From Deltaproteobacteria bacterium (GTDB lineage: Bacteria > Myxococcota_A > UBA796 > UBA2385): a DNA stretch of 50,112 bases. The notes below the pieces were generated by a model. The model did no database searches. It was given only the letters and a program-made list of their open reading frames with translations, and was not told the origin of the DNA. Shown here one piece after another: positions 8,790-17,220 of this stretch. Within the stretch, counting starts at the first letter, position 1, and each line of letters starts with the position of its first letter. Location: the NCBI GenBank assembly GCA_016792625.1, contig JAEUKK010000014.1, positions 1 to 50,112 of the forward strand, read 5' to 3'. The position numbers and the translations under genes were made by a program.

Positions 8790-10202
8790 ATGGCGGCGCG
8801 CGTGGTGTCGGTTTCGGTGTCTGGGGCGGCCTCTCTGGCAGCTGCGGTGTGGTCGCGGGGGGCGCCCGCCCTCGCGCTGGGGCTGCTCGCCTGCGGCGCC
8901 CCCAAAACGGGCGAAGACGGCGCCAGCGGCGGCTTCCTCGACGACAGCGGGGCCGCTGACGGCGGGGCTGGGGGCGCTGATGGTGCAGGGGGCGGCGATG
9001 GGGTCGGCGCCGATGGTGACCACTGCGTGATGCTCGCCGAGGCGCGCTGGTCCGAAGAGCGGGTCGGCCCGGTTGAGGCCCACAATGACGCGCCAGAGCT
9101 GGTTGTCGCCAGCGACGGCCGCCTCGTGGTGCTGCACGCGGTCGCGGGCAGCGAGGGGGCCCTCTCGATCCGGCCGGCCGGCGGCGGCGACTGGCGCAGC
9201 GCGGCGCGCTTCGGCGACATGAATTTCGGCGGGATCGAGCTGGCGCCCGACGGGTCCCTCTTCGTGATCTCGAGCAATTTCGCCAACCTCGCCACGCTCT
9301 GGGCGGGTGAGCCCGACCGCCTCGACGCGCTGGGCGGGCCCGAGGGCATGAGCGGGGGCAGCAGCCAGAGCTTCGCGGTGGGGCCCGACGGGGTCGCCTG
9401 GGCGGTGCTGACCTCGGACTTCACCGACGTGGCGCGGGGGCGCTGGACGGCGGCAGATGGCTGGTCGACCACCCCCCTCGGGCCGGTCGCCAACTACGCC
9501 TTTGGTGTGGCGCTCGACGTCGACGCGGCGGGCGCGCCCCACACCAGCGCCTGGGTGACCGTCGGCTCGGATTGGGCGGTGATGACCGTCGACGAAGCGG
9601 GCGATGAGTCCCTGCGCTACAGCCTCGGCTCGAGCACGCTGCACGACACCCACATCGATCAGGCGATCGTGACCGTCGATGGTGCGCCCCAGGTGGCCAT
9701 CATGGTCGGCCAAAACGACGGCCTGCTGACCAAGGGGCTGCGGGCCCTGCGCGACGACCCGGCCGGTGAGCTGCTGGTGAGCGTCGATGACGCCGGCTAC
9801 GCCATCGCCAGCCCGGTGACCGACGGTGAGCGTGTTGAGCAGCGGTATGGCCAGGTGCACCCCCTCGGGGTCACCGCGCGCGGGGGCAGCTTAGTCTATG
9901 TCTGGGCACGGGTCGAGGTGGTCAATCAGCTGCGGGGGGACTGTTCGGGCGCCGGCGAGCCCTTCCCCGTCTGCGCCTGGGTGATCGAAGAGCAGACCGT
10001 GAACAGCGTGGTGGAGGGCGCGTGCAGCCATGAGGGCGGCGCGTGGACCTCGTTCACCATGGCCGAGGGCGGCCAAGCCTGGCGCGGCAGGCCGCTGCTG
10101 ACCGGGGCTGGGCTCTACCTCCCCCTGATTCACGCGCTGACCGACAGCACCGGCGCGTCCACGGGGACCGAGCTGCGCGTGCTCCTGCCCGAGGGGCGCT
10201 GA
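8790..10202 (+). CDS. Putative propeller-type lipoprotein
   Basis: 470 residues from the ATG at 8790, chosen because it places a good lipobox (LLAC, Cys35) after a hydrophobic stretch; the frame is open further upstream but gives no sensible N-terminus. After the lipidated Cys comes a Gly/Asp/Ala linker of about 40 residues, a style typical of surface lipoproteins in this kind of genome. The body shows repeating beta motifs (APDGSLFV, GPDGVAWAV, DVDAAGAPHT), suggesting a beta-propeller. No catalytic motif is recognised. It converges on the pectate-lyase-fold gene with only 6 bp between stop codons. Confidence 0.72.
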   Translation: MAARVVSVSVSGAASLAAAVWSRGAPALALGLLACGAPKTGEDGASGGFLDDSGAADGGAGGADGAGGGDGVGADGDHCVMLAEARWSEERVGPVEAHNDAPELVVASDGRLVVLHAVAGSEGALSIRPAGGGDWRSAARFGDMNFGGIELAPDGSLFVISSNFANLATLWAGEPDRLDALGGPEGMSGGSSQSFAVGPDGVAWAVLTSDFTDVARGRWTAADGWSTTPLGPVANYAFGVALDVDAAGAPHTSAWVTVGSDWAVMTVDEAGDESLRYSLGSSTLHDTHIDQAIVTVDGAPQVAIMVGQNDGLLTKGLRALRDDPAGELLVSVDDAGYAIASPVTDGERVEQRYGQVHPLGVTARGGSLVYVWARVEVVNQLRGDCSGAGEPFPVCAWVIEEQTVNSVVEGACSHEGGAWTSFTMAEGGQAWRGRPLLTGAGLYLPLIHALTDSTGASTGTELRVLLPEGR

Positions 10203-10213
10203 GGGGCCTCAGC
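10198..10213. terminator. Inverted repeat built from two convergent stop codons
   Basis: A 7-bp inverted repeat (GCTGAGG / CCTCAGC, 2-base loop) contains the TGA stops of both convergent genes. It could form the same hairpin in either transcript. There is no T-run, so its role as a terminator is uncertain. Confidence 0.4.
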
Positions 10214-11891
10214 CGCCGAGGCGCCGGCTCAGCTGATCTTCGTAGAGTGAGGCGGGCTCGACCCGGGCGCCGGGCGGGGGCTCCTCCACCCAATCTTCGG
10301 GGGCCGTTCCGAGGCTCTCATAGGCCTCGATGACCGTGGTCAGCACCTCCATCCCGTTGCTCGCGATCACATAGCCCCGGCCGTACTGGTAGCTGGTGAT
10401 CGTGCCCTCCCCGACGTTGTTCCAGTAGACGCAGGCGGTCGCGGTGTGCCCGGCCCCGCTGCTGTAGGACAGGCGGTTGACCGTCTTCCAGGCGTCGTCG
10501 ATCTGGTTGTTGTCGAAGAGGTTGGCCATGCTCAGCGCGTGGTGCGTCTCTGATGCGGCGGGGAGGCCCCGGCTGTCGGTGGGGGAGGTGAAGGCCTCGC
10601 CCCCGGTCGAGCGGTTGCGCAGCCACACGTTTCCGGTCGCGCCAAAGTCCCAATTTTGGATAAAGTTGTGTCGGCCGGCTTCGGCGGTGTTGTCGCGGAA
10701 CAGCACTTCGGACGAGGCCCGCAGCTCAAAAAGGTAGCCATTTCCGCCTTCGCCGCGGTGCTGGGGCGCCGCCAGCGCGCTCTCGGCCACGGTCACGCGG
10801 CGGCTGCGCTCGATGAGGATCCCACCCGAGCGCAGGTGGCGGTCGCCCTCCTCTCCGGCGGGGCCGCGGCCGGATGGCCCTGCGAAGCTCTGCACCCCGC
10901 GGATCCAACAGTCCTCCACCTCGGTCATGCCGAGCACGTGGGCCTGCGACTCGGCCCAGGCCTCGGTCCAGCCGACCGCGTCGCTCAGCGCGAGGTCCTG
11001 CACCCCGCAGTCGCGCAGGTAGCCCTCGACCCGCTCGACGCTAGCCTCGTCTCGCCTGAGGAGCGGGTATCGAAGCGGCACGTCGAGGGTCAGGGTGCCC
11101 GATTCGGCGTCCGCCGCGACGACCGTGCGCTGGTAGAAGGGGCGCCACTGGCCGGCCGAGAAGCCCCAGTAGCCGTCCATCCCGTGCGCGCTGACCCAAT
11201 CGGGGCTGATCAGCTGGCCCACGCGCACGCGGTCACCCACGACGAAAGCCCCAGCGTCCTCGACCTGCAGCACGGTGTCAAAGGCGGCGCCGTCGGCGTT
11301 CAGGGGGTGGCGCGGCCCGGCGCGCAGAACGCCACGGAAGTTGATCTGGCTGCGGAAGGCGGCCCCGGTCGGCGTGGGGAACCAGAGCTGGGTCTCGGGG
11401 CCATCGCCGGCCAACACAACGCTGGAGACGCTGATCTCGATGGGCGAATCCAGGCGGTATAGCCCCGCGGGCAGGTGGACCACGCCGCCGCCGGCGAGTA
11501 CCGCGGCCTCGATCGCCGCCCGAACGGCCGGCGCGCTGTCGCTCACACCGGAGGGATCCGCGCCGTGGTCGAGCACCGACACCCAGCGGTCAGCCCAGGG
11601 GGCGGCGCGCAGGTCGGGGAGGGGCGCTTCGCCGGCGGCGTAGCCGGCGTACGAGAAGTCCTGGAGGGCGTCTTCGCCGATGGAGAAGCCGGGCGCCCAG
11701 TCTGTGGGGTAGAGCGCGCTGCGCCAGGCCGCGGGCCCGCTCGCCGAGTCGTCAGCGCCGTCTGCGTTTTCGCCGCCGCTGTCCTGCGGCGCGTCGTCAG
11801 CCCCGCCCTCTGCTTTGGATGGGGCCGGCCCGGCGCAGGCGCTCAGGCCCAACACGAGCCCCCAGATGATCGCGGGGAGAGGGCGGCTCAC
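10209..11891 (-). CDS. Pectate-lyase-fold (parallel beta-helix) lipoprotein
   Basis: About 560 residues. Two GTG codons are adjacent. The second (11891) is preferred because it forms a GTGA overlap with the stop of the amine oxidase gene, the usual sign of translational coupling. The lipobox LSAC is at about Cys19, followed by an Asp/Gly-rich linker. A domain start of the pectate_lyase_3 type is seen ([20 protein letters not shown], then [11 protein letters not shown]), followed by many short beta segments consistent with a right-handed beta-helix ([41 protein letters not shown]). Such proteins bind or cleave acidic polysaccharides, but no specific catalytic residues can be assigned by eye. 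Probable location is the outer-membrane surface. Confidence 0.8.
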   Translation of the reverse strand: MSRPLPAIIWGLVLGLSACAGPAPSKAEGGADDAPQDSGGENADGADDSASGPAAWRSALYPTDWAPGFSIGEDALQDFSYAGYAAGEAPLPDLRAAPWADRWVSVLDHGADPSGVSDSAPAVRAAIEAAVLAGGGVVHLPAGLYRLDSPIEISVSSVVLAGDGPETQLWFPTPTGAAFRSQINFRGVLRAGPRHPLNADGAAFDTVLQVEDAGAFVVGDRVRVGQLISPDWVSAHGMDGYWGFSAGQWRPFYQRTVVAADAESGTLTLDVPLRYPLLRRDEASVERVEGYLRDCGVQDLALSDAVGWTEAWAESQAHVLGMTEVEDCWIRGVQSFAGPSGRGPAGEEGDRHLRSGGILIERSRRVTVAESALAAPQHRGEGGNGYLFELRASSEVLFRDNTAEAGRHNFIQNWDFGATGNVWLRNRSTGGEAFTSPTDSRGLPAASETHHALSMANLFDNNQIDDAWKTVNRLSYSSGAGHTATACVYWNNVGEGTITSYQYGRGYVIASNGMEVLTTVIEAYESLGTAPEDWVEEPPPGARVEPASLYEDQLSRRLGG

Positions 11892-13294
11892 CACGCCTCC
11901 AGCCCGGGCGTCGAAGGCCGGGTCAGGCCGAGGGCCTCGGCTTCGCGCAGGCCCGAGAGCATCGCGCCGTGCACATTTCCATAGTACCGAAAAAGGGTGT
12001 GCTCGCCGGCGAAGCGCAGGCGCTCGCTCTCGGGGATGCCGAGCTGGTCAATGTCTTCGCGAGAGGCGCCGGTCGGGATGAAGCCGTAGCTGCCCCCCGC
12101 GAAGGGGTCGGTGGTCCAGTGGGTGACCGCGGTGGCGCTGGGCGTCGGCACCACGCGGCCCGTGGCGGCGGCGAGCATGTCGAGCGCGCCTTCGACCAGC
12201 TGCGCGTCGCTCAGGCCGGCCTGGGCTGCCCGCGAGAAGCGGCCGCCGTAGAGGCAGACCAGGGTCGGGCCACCCGCCACCTCCGAGACGTCGTAGAACT
12301 CGGGGAAGGCGCCGTCGGCGTCGGCGCTCACCGCGCTGATCCCGCCGGCCCACCAGGGGTCGGGCCAGCGGAGCACGACCTTTTCCAGGTTGCCCATCTG
12401 CAGGCGATCCAGCGCCGCGGTGCGGGCGGCGGAGAGGGGCGGGTTAAAGTGGATGGCCCCCGCGCGCAGCACGCCCAGGGGCACGGTGACCACCGCGTGG
12501 GTGCCGGTGAAGGTGTCGCCGCCCGCGTCAACCTCGACGCCTTCGCCGTCATGGCGCAGCGCAGTGACTGGGCGGCTGAGCAGGGGGTCAAGGCCCTCGG
12601 CCAGCGCGTTGATCATGCCGCCGTAGCCGCCGGTGGGGAAGTGGTCGCCGCCGCGCAGGCCCGCCTCTTCGCCGACCCAGGCGAGCGCGGTCTGGTCGAC
12701 CGGCCCGGCGTACTCGAGCTCGACCACCCACTGGTCGATGGCGAAGGCGGCGAGGCGCGCCTCGCGGCCGCTGAGGCCCTCGTCGTCGATGTAGAGGTCG
12801 CGCCCCTCGGCGACGCTGGCCTCGGGGCCGAGCGCGCCCCGCAGGCCACGCAAGCTGTCGAAAAAACCGTCGGTGTGCCGATCCAAGGTGGCCCAGGCGC
12901 CTTCGCCGAGCTGGGCGTCGTCCTGCTCGTCGTAGACATGGGACCAGGGCAGCCGATCACGGGTGTAGCCGAGGCCGTGGGCGTCCATCAGGTCGGCCAC
13001 GGGGTTCTTGTCGACGCCGTGCAGCCAGGCCGCGCCCAGATCGACCGGCGCGCCGCCCACCTCAGCGGTGTGCACCCGGCCGCCGACGCGGTCGCGGGCC
13101 TCGATCAGGGTGACCTGCACGCCCGCGTCGTGGAGGACCCGGGCGGTGGTGAGGCCCGCCACCCCCGCGCCCACCACGATCACGTGGGTGGACGGGTCGT
13201 CGACGGCGGTGGGGCCCCGCTTGCGGCCGCCGCCTCGGCAGCCCAGCAGGAGCAGGGCGCTCAGCGCGACGAGGGAGCTCGGGTGGGCGCGCAT
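11888..13294 (-). CDS. Lipoprotein FAD-dependent amine oxidase (flavin monoamine/polyamine oxidase family)
   Basis: 468 residues. The ATG is preceded by a strong GGAGG site. The lipobox is LLGC (Cys19). The Rossmann FAD site GAGVAG is at 42-47, followed by the [14 protein letters not shown] motif that defines this oxidase family. The C-terminal FAD-contacting region is also present (FAGEHTLF then [13 protein letters not shown]). Family members oxidise primary or secondary amines, producing an aldehyde, ammonia and hydrogen peroxide. A lipidated, probably surface-exposed version is unusual, since flavin must be loaded before export; the N-terminus has no twin-arginine motif that I can see. Its stop overlaps the start of the beta-helix lipoprotein, so the two are probably made together. 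Confidence 0.85.
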   Translation of the reverse strand: MRAHPSSLVALSALLLLGCRGGGRKRGPTAVDDPSTHVIVVGAGVAGLTTARVLHDAGVQVTLIEARDRVGGRVHTAEVGGAPVDLGAAWLHGVDKNPVADLMDAHGLGYTRDRLPWSHVYDEQDDAQLGEGAWATLDRHTDGFFDSLRGLRGALGPEASVAEGRDLYIDDEGLSGREARLAAFAIDQWVVELEYAGPVDQTALAWVGEEAGLRGGDHFPTGGYGGMINALAEGLDPLLSRPVTALRHDGEGVEVDAGGDTFTGTHAVVTVPLGVLRAGAIHFNPPLSAARTAALDRLQMGNLEKVVLRWPDPWWAGGISAVSADADGAFPEFYDVSEVAGGPTLVCLYGGRFSRAAQAGLSDAQLVEGALDMLAAATGRVVPTPSATAVTHWTTDPFAGGSYGFIPTGASREDIDQLGIPESERLRFAGEHTLFRYYGNVHGAMLSGLREAEALGLTRPSTPGLEAW

Positions 13295-13341
13295 GGTCCT
13301 CCGGGTGGGGCCCTGCGCGGCCCGCTCCGGCTGGCGTCTAT

Positions 13342-13365
13342 CCGCTGCGGGGCGCGCCCCGGCGG
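13342..13365 (-). terminator. Terminator-like hairpin after HEAT-repeat gene
   Basis: A perfect 14-bp palindrome (13348-13361) is extended by 4-bp outer arms with a 2-base bulge, 4 bp past the stop of the HEAT gene on the minus strand and ahead of the amine oxidase gene. No T-run. It may separate the two transcripts. Confidence 0.45.
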
Positions 13366-13369
13366 TAGA

Positions 13370-14728
13370 TCAGGCGCCTCCCGCGATCCCCGCGTCGAGC
13401 CGGGCCCGCACCGCGAGGGTGAGCGGGTCCTTCTTTTTGCCCTTCTCGGCGACCACCGACCAGGCCGCGCGGGCCTGCTCGGCCTCACCCGCGTCGAGCC
13501 AGAGCTGACCGAGCAGGGCGAAGGCCTCGACCGGCGGCTTCTTGGCCTCGGTGGAGCGGAGCAAAACGGCGCGCGCCGCGTCGATCTCGCCCGCCTCGTG
13601 CAGCAGGCGGCCGAGCCCGAGCAGGCCGGCGCCCGACTCGGGCAGCAGCGGGCCGAGCAGCCGCCCGGCCATCGCCGCGCCGACGCTGGCCCAGGCGCCC
13701 TCGACGTCGGGATCGAGGCGCAGCGCGGGCAACAGGTCGAGCAGGGCCCCGGCCAAGGCCTCGCCGGCCACCGGGTAAAAGGTGTGCTCGCCGACCTGCA
13801 GCGCGGGGCCGGCCTGGGCTGCGCCGGGGCGGCGGAAGTGCATGCGCCGGGCTGCGCGTTGGCCGAAGCCGGGCAGGGGCAGCCAGCCCCCGTCGCGGCG
13901 GAGCATGACCGCCTCGCCCCCGCCGACCACGAGCAGGGCGGCGCCCCGTGGCGGCGCGGGGTTCAGCTCGCCCGCGTCCATGCCGTCGGCCAGCCAGGCG
14001 CCGTCGGCGGGCTGGTCGAAGCCCTTGAGCACCTGGATCATCGCGTTGATGGACTCTTGCGAGGCCCCGCCCAGATCGAGGCGCTCGAGCGCAGGCAAGG
14101 CGCTGCGGTAGCCCGCGGCGGCGGCGACCCGGGCCAGCTCGACGATCGCGTCGGGGCGCAGCTTGGGATCGCCGATCATGCTGACCAGCTCGGCCTCGAG
14201 CACCACATCAGCGCCGCGGGCCGCCGAGCAGCAGAGCCGGAGCAGGCCGACGCCGGCGCCCACCCGCACCTCACCCCGTGGGTCTTTGAGGCCCAGGCGG
14301 ATGCGGCGGGCGGCCTCGGGGGTGTCGAGGCAGGCCAACATCATGAACATGCCCGAGTTGTGCCCGGGATCGACGGTCGAGAGCTGGTGGAGCAGCTTGC
14401 TGCGCTCGGCGTCGGAGATCCCCGCCCGGGCCGGGCCGAGGCGGTAGCGGCTGAGGATGTCCGAGACCGCCGCCGCCGCCCCGAGGCGGACCGCCGGGCT
14501 GCGGTCGCTGCGCGCGAGGTCTGCCAAGACCGGGATCGCAGGGGGCAGGCCGATCTTCGCGAGGTCTCGACAGGCCGCCGTGCGCACGGTCAGGTCTTTG
14601 TCCTGCAGGGCGAGCAGCGGGTCGGGCGTCTCTTGGCTGATGAGGCCGGCGGCCCAGCAGTTGGAGCTCGGGCCCGCGGGGAGCTCAACGGGGGTGGCCT
14701 TGGCGGCCTTGGGGCGAGGGGAGGCCAT
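13370..14728 (-). CDS. HEAT-repeat-like helical protein
   Basis: 452 residues from the ATG at 14728, chosen over an upstream in-frame start because a GAGGAAG site sits just before it and the upstream extension is only Arg/Ala/Pro-rich. Residues about 30-230 contain HEAT-type helical repeats (DLTVRTAACRDLAKIG, SPAVRLGAAAAVSDIL, RGEVRVGAGVGLLRL). The C-terminal part (EAFALLGQLWLDAGEAEQAR) looks like TPR. No signal peptide, so probably cytoplasmic. A central segment around 285-330 (ALLVVGGGEAVMLRRDGGWL) is a small beta region of unknown meaning. It follows the CheA-like kinase gene on the same strand but is separated by a hairpin. The function is probably protein-protein scaffolding; no more specific name is justified. 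Confidence 0.68.
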   Translation of the reverse strand: MASPRPKAAKATPVELPAGPSSNCWAAGLISQETPDPLLALQDKDLTVRTAACRDLAKIGLPPAIPVLADLARSDRSPAVRLGAAAAVSDILSRYRLGPARAGISDAERSKLLHQLSTVDPGHNSGMFMMLACLDTPEAARRIRLGLKDPRGEVRVGAGVGLLRLCCSAARGADVVLEAELVSMIGDPKLRPDAIVELARVAAAAGYRSALPALERLDLGGASQESINAMIQVLKGFDQPADGAWLADGMDAGELNPAPPRGAALLVVGGGEAVMLRRDGGWLPLPGFGQRAARRMHFRRPGAAQAGPALQVGEHTFYPVAGEALAGALLDLLPALRLDPDVEGAWASVGAAMAGRLLGPLLPESGAGLLGLGRLLHEAGEIDAARAVLLRSTEAKKPPVEAFALLGQLWLDAGEAEQARAAWSVVAEKGKKKDPLTLAVRARLDAGIAGGA

Positions 14729-14868
14729 TCTTCCTCGGGTGCGGGCGGGGCTCGCGGCGGGAGGGGGCGCGACCCGGGGGCTTCCCCCCGCGTGCTCGGC
14801 GGAGGTGGTGGCCCGGGCGGCGCTGCGCCATCGGCCGGCGCGGCGCGGCCTGAACCAACCCGCGCGCG

Positions 14869-14897
14869 GCACCGGTGGTTGTAGCCTCCACCGGTGC
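14869..14897 (-). terminator. Perfect 10-bp inverted repeat after second CheA-like gene
   Basis: Arms 14869-14878 and 14888-14897 pair perfectly around a 9-base loop, 20 bp beyond the stop of the CheA-like gene. The T-run is missing, so factor-independent termination is only plausible. Confidence 0.5.
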
Positions 14898-14917
14898 GCC
14901 CCGCCGCCGGGCCCGGC

Positions 14918-17002
14918 TCAGGCGCTCATCGCGGCCGGGGTGTCGGACCAGCTGTCGTGGGGGATGGTGAAGGTGAACACCGTGCCCTGGCCAACTTTGC
15001 TCTGCACCTCGACCGCGCCGCCCAGCTCTTCGACCTCGGCCCGCACCGCGCCCATGCCCACGCCGCGGCCGCTCAGCTCGGTCACCTCGTCGCGGCTCGA
15101 CAGGCCCTCCATGAACAGCAGCTCGTGCAGCTCGGCCTCGTGCAGCAGGCGGACGTTGCGCGCCTCGGCCTTTTGGCGCAGCTTGTCCCAGTTGATGCCC
15201 GCGCCATCGTCGGCGATCTCGATCACGACGCCGTCCTGCGCGGTGCGCGCGCTCAGGCGCAGCGTCATCTGGGCCGGCTTGCCCGCCGAGATCCGCGCCG
15301 CCTCGTCCTCGTAGGCGTGGTCGATCGCGTTGCGAACGACGTGCACGAGGCTGCCCCAGAAGGCTGCGGTGCGCTCGGGGGCGCCGCGCAGGTCGGCGTG
15401 GTCGACCACGACCTGCACGTCGCCCTTGCCCAAGCGGCCGCAGAGCGCGCGGGCCTGCTCGGCGATGCGCTCGAAGCGGCGCGAGACCGGCTCAAGCTTG
15501 AGCGCGTTGATCCGGGCGGCGATCTCGGCGTGCGGCCGGCGGTCAATGACCGCTTGGAGGATGGCCTCGAGCTCCTGATCGGCGATCTCGATGCCGCTGG
15601 ACCGGTCGCCGAGCAGGTGGCGGGCGGTGGTCCGCACCGACTCCCAAGCGGCGCCGAGGCGGGCCCGGTCCTCGGCGCTGGGCGCGCGGCCCTCGTCGGC
15701 GATGCCCGTCTCGAGGCTGTGCGCGGTGTCGACCACCGCGCTGAGGCCATAAAAGCCGGCGTTGCCCTTCAAGGTGTGCAGCAGCCGCTTCTCGGTGGCG
15801 AGATCTTCGGTGGCGGCCTGCAGGCTGCGGACGATGCGGTCGGCCTCGGCGATGAACTCGACGACGCTGAGCCGATCTTTGGAGATGCGGTCGAAGAGCG
15901 CCATGGTCTGGCGCTGCGACTCTTCGGCCTCGGCCCGGGCGATCGCCGCGGTCACGTCGGTGGCGATGACCAGCAGGCCGGTCAGGGCGCCGTCGGCCCG
16001 CAGGACCCGGTAGGACAGGGCCACGTGGCGCCCGTCGCGCGCAAAACCCTGGGGGAGCTGGGTGATCAGCACCTCGTCGGGCATGCAGCCCTCGGCCAAC
16101 GACTCGTAGGTCATGTCGAACCAGACCTCGGCGCCGGGGCTCACCGCCTCGAGCTGGTCGCGGAACAGGCCCGAGGGCACCGTCGGCCCGAAGAGCGAGG
16201 TGAAGGCCGCCGAGCGCTCGGTGCTCATCTTGCCGGTGGCGTCGACGGTCACCAAGCCCTGGTCGACGTTCTCGAGCAGCAGGCTGACCTCGTGGCGCCG
16301 CTTGTCGATCTCGGCCTGGGCGGCCGCGAACAGGGCGGCGAGCTTCTGGCCGTAGGCGATCACGCCGGCGACCATCAGGGCCACGAGCCCGACCAGGGCG
16401 TAGGCGCCGAGCTGCATGCGGTCGGCGCCCCCGAGCTGGGCGGCGAACATCGTCGACTGCAGGCCTTGGACTTGGCCGTTGAGCGAGGCGAGGGCCTCGC
16501 TGGTGTCGCCCAGCTGCCGGTCCATTTGGGCCATCAGGCTGCCGGCGCCCTCGACGTCGCCGCGCTCAAAAGCGGTGAAGATCCCTCGGGATGAGTCGAC
16601 CATCGCGTGAAAGCTGGTGTGGGCGGTGGCGAGGTGCTCGAGCAGCGGGCCCTGTTCGGCGGCGGGCACGTTGGCTTGCACGTCCGCCCGGGCGGCGGTG
16701 TAGGCGGCGTCCCAATCTTTGGTGATGGCCTCGAGCTTGGCCCGCTCACCGGGGATGTCTTTGTTCTCGAAAACATCGTTGCCAGGGCCATTGCCGAGGG
16801 TGGCAATGCGACCGAGCCCACCGTAGCCCGCCGAGCGGTCGGCCCAGGTCTGGGCTTGATCCACGCTGTCTCGGTAATTGTTGAGGATGGCCGTGTTCAG
16901 GCCCACCGCGGTGAGCACGCTGACCACCGAAAATGCGCCCAGCGCGTGGTACAGGATCTGCCAGGTGGGGCGGGAGCGGGGGCTGTTCGTTGGCGTGCTC
17001 AT
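14918..17002 (-). CDS. Membrane CheA-like histidine kinase (sensor - PAS - HPt - HATPase), copy B
   Basis: 694 residues from the ATG at 17002, preceded by GAGGT. The order is: TM1 (~16-38), a mostly helical periplasmic domain (~40-200) with NGPGNDVFE at 71-79, TM2 (~203-225), a coiled linker, a PAS-like domain (~235-375), an HPt domain whose HTLKG motif gives the likely phospho-acceptor His409, then a CheA-type ATPase domain with N box RNAIDHA (Asn558), DDGAGIN and GRGVGMGAV. There is no CheW-like P5 domain and no receiver domain, so it differs from chemotaxis CheA: it has its own transmembrane sensor. The cognate response regulator is not in the window. It is a close paralog of the gene directly upstream, 218 bp away, so the pair arose by tandem duplication. 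Confidence 0.85.
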   Translation of the reverse strand: MSTPTNSPRSRPTWQILYHALGAFSVVSVLTAVGLNTAILNNYRDSVDQAQTWADRSAGYGGLGRIATLGNGPGNDVFENKDIPGERAKLEAITKDWDAAYTAARADVQANVPAAEQGPLLEHLATAHTSFHAMVDSSRGIFTAFERGDVEGAGSLMAQMDRQLGDTSEALASLNGQVQGLQSTMFAAQLGGADRMQLGAYALVGLVALMVAGVIAYGQKLAALFAAAQAEIDKRRHEVSLLLENVDQGLVTVDATGKMSTERSAAFTSLFGPTVPSGLFRDQLEAVSPGAEVWFDMTYESLAEGCMPDEVLITQLPQGFARDGRHVALSYRVLRADGALTGLLVIATDVTAAIARAEAEESQRQTMALFDRISKDRLSVVEFIAEADRIVRSLQAATEDLATEKRLLHTLKGNAGFYGLSAVVDTAHSLETGIADEGRAPSAEDRARLGAAWESVRTTARHLLGDRSSGIEIADQELEAILQAVIDRRPHAEIAARINALKLEPVSRRFERIAEQARALCGRLGKGDVQVVVDHADLRGAPERTAAFWGSLVHVVRNAIDHAYEDEAARISAGKPAQMTLRLSARTAQDGVVIEIADDGAGINWDKLRQKAEARNVRLLHEAELHELLFMEGLSSRDEVTELSGRGVGMGAVRAEVEELGGAVEVQSKVGQGTVFTFTIPHDSWSDTPAAMSA

Positions 17003-17165
17003 GGTGACCTCGGGATCGGGGGTGGCGCTCGGCTGCGCCAGGTCATCGTCTGGGCGATGACCCGCTTGAGTCAGGAGCGGGCAGGTCAGCCGTCTGCAGG
17101 CCGATTCCGGCGGCCTGCCCAAGAGGGAGCGCCCGCATGGGCCTGTCGGCGGGCCCACACGCAGA

Positions 17166-17197
17166 CCGCCCCCCGCAGCCGGGGCTGCGGAGGGCGG
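17166..17197 (-). terminator. Long hairpin between the two CheA-like genes
   Basis: An 8-bp stem (17173-17180 with 17183-17190) is stacked on a 6-bp outer stem (17166-17171 with 17192-17197) with a single C/A mismatch, starting 24 bp after the stop of the upstream kinase gene. It suggests that the two paralogs are at least partly separate transcripts. Confidence 0.5.
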
Positions 17198-17220
17198 GGG
17201 TGGCGACCGCAGCGCGGCGC

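Noticed and set aside
11969..14884. Plus-strand open frame of 971 codons
   Set aside because: Antisense to the amine oxidase and HEAT genes; composition is Gly/Ala/Arg/His-biased without any domain. Long antisense frames are expected at this GC content.
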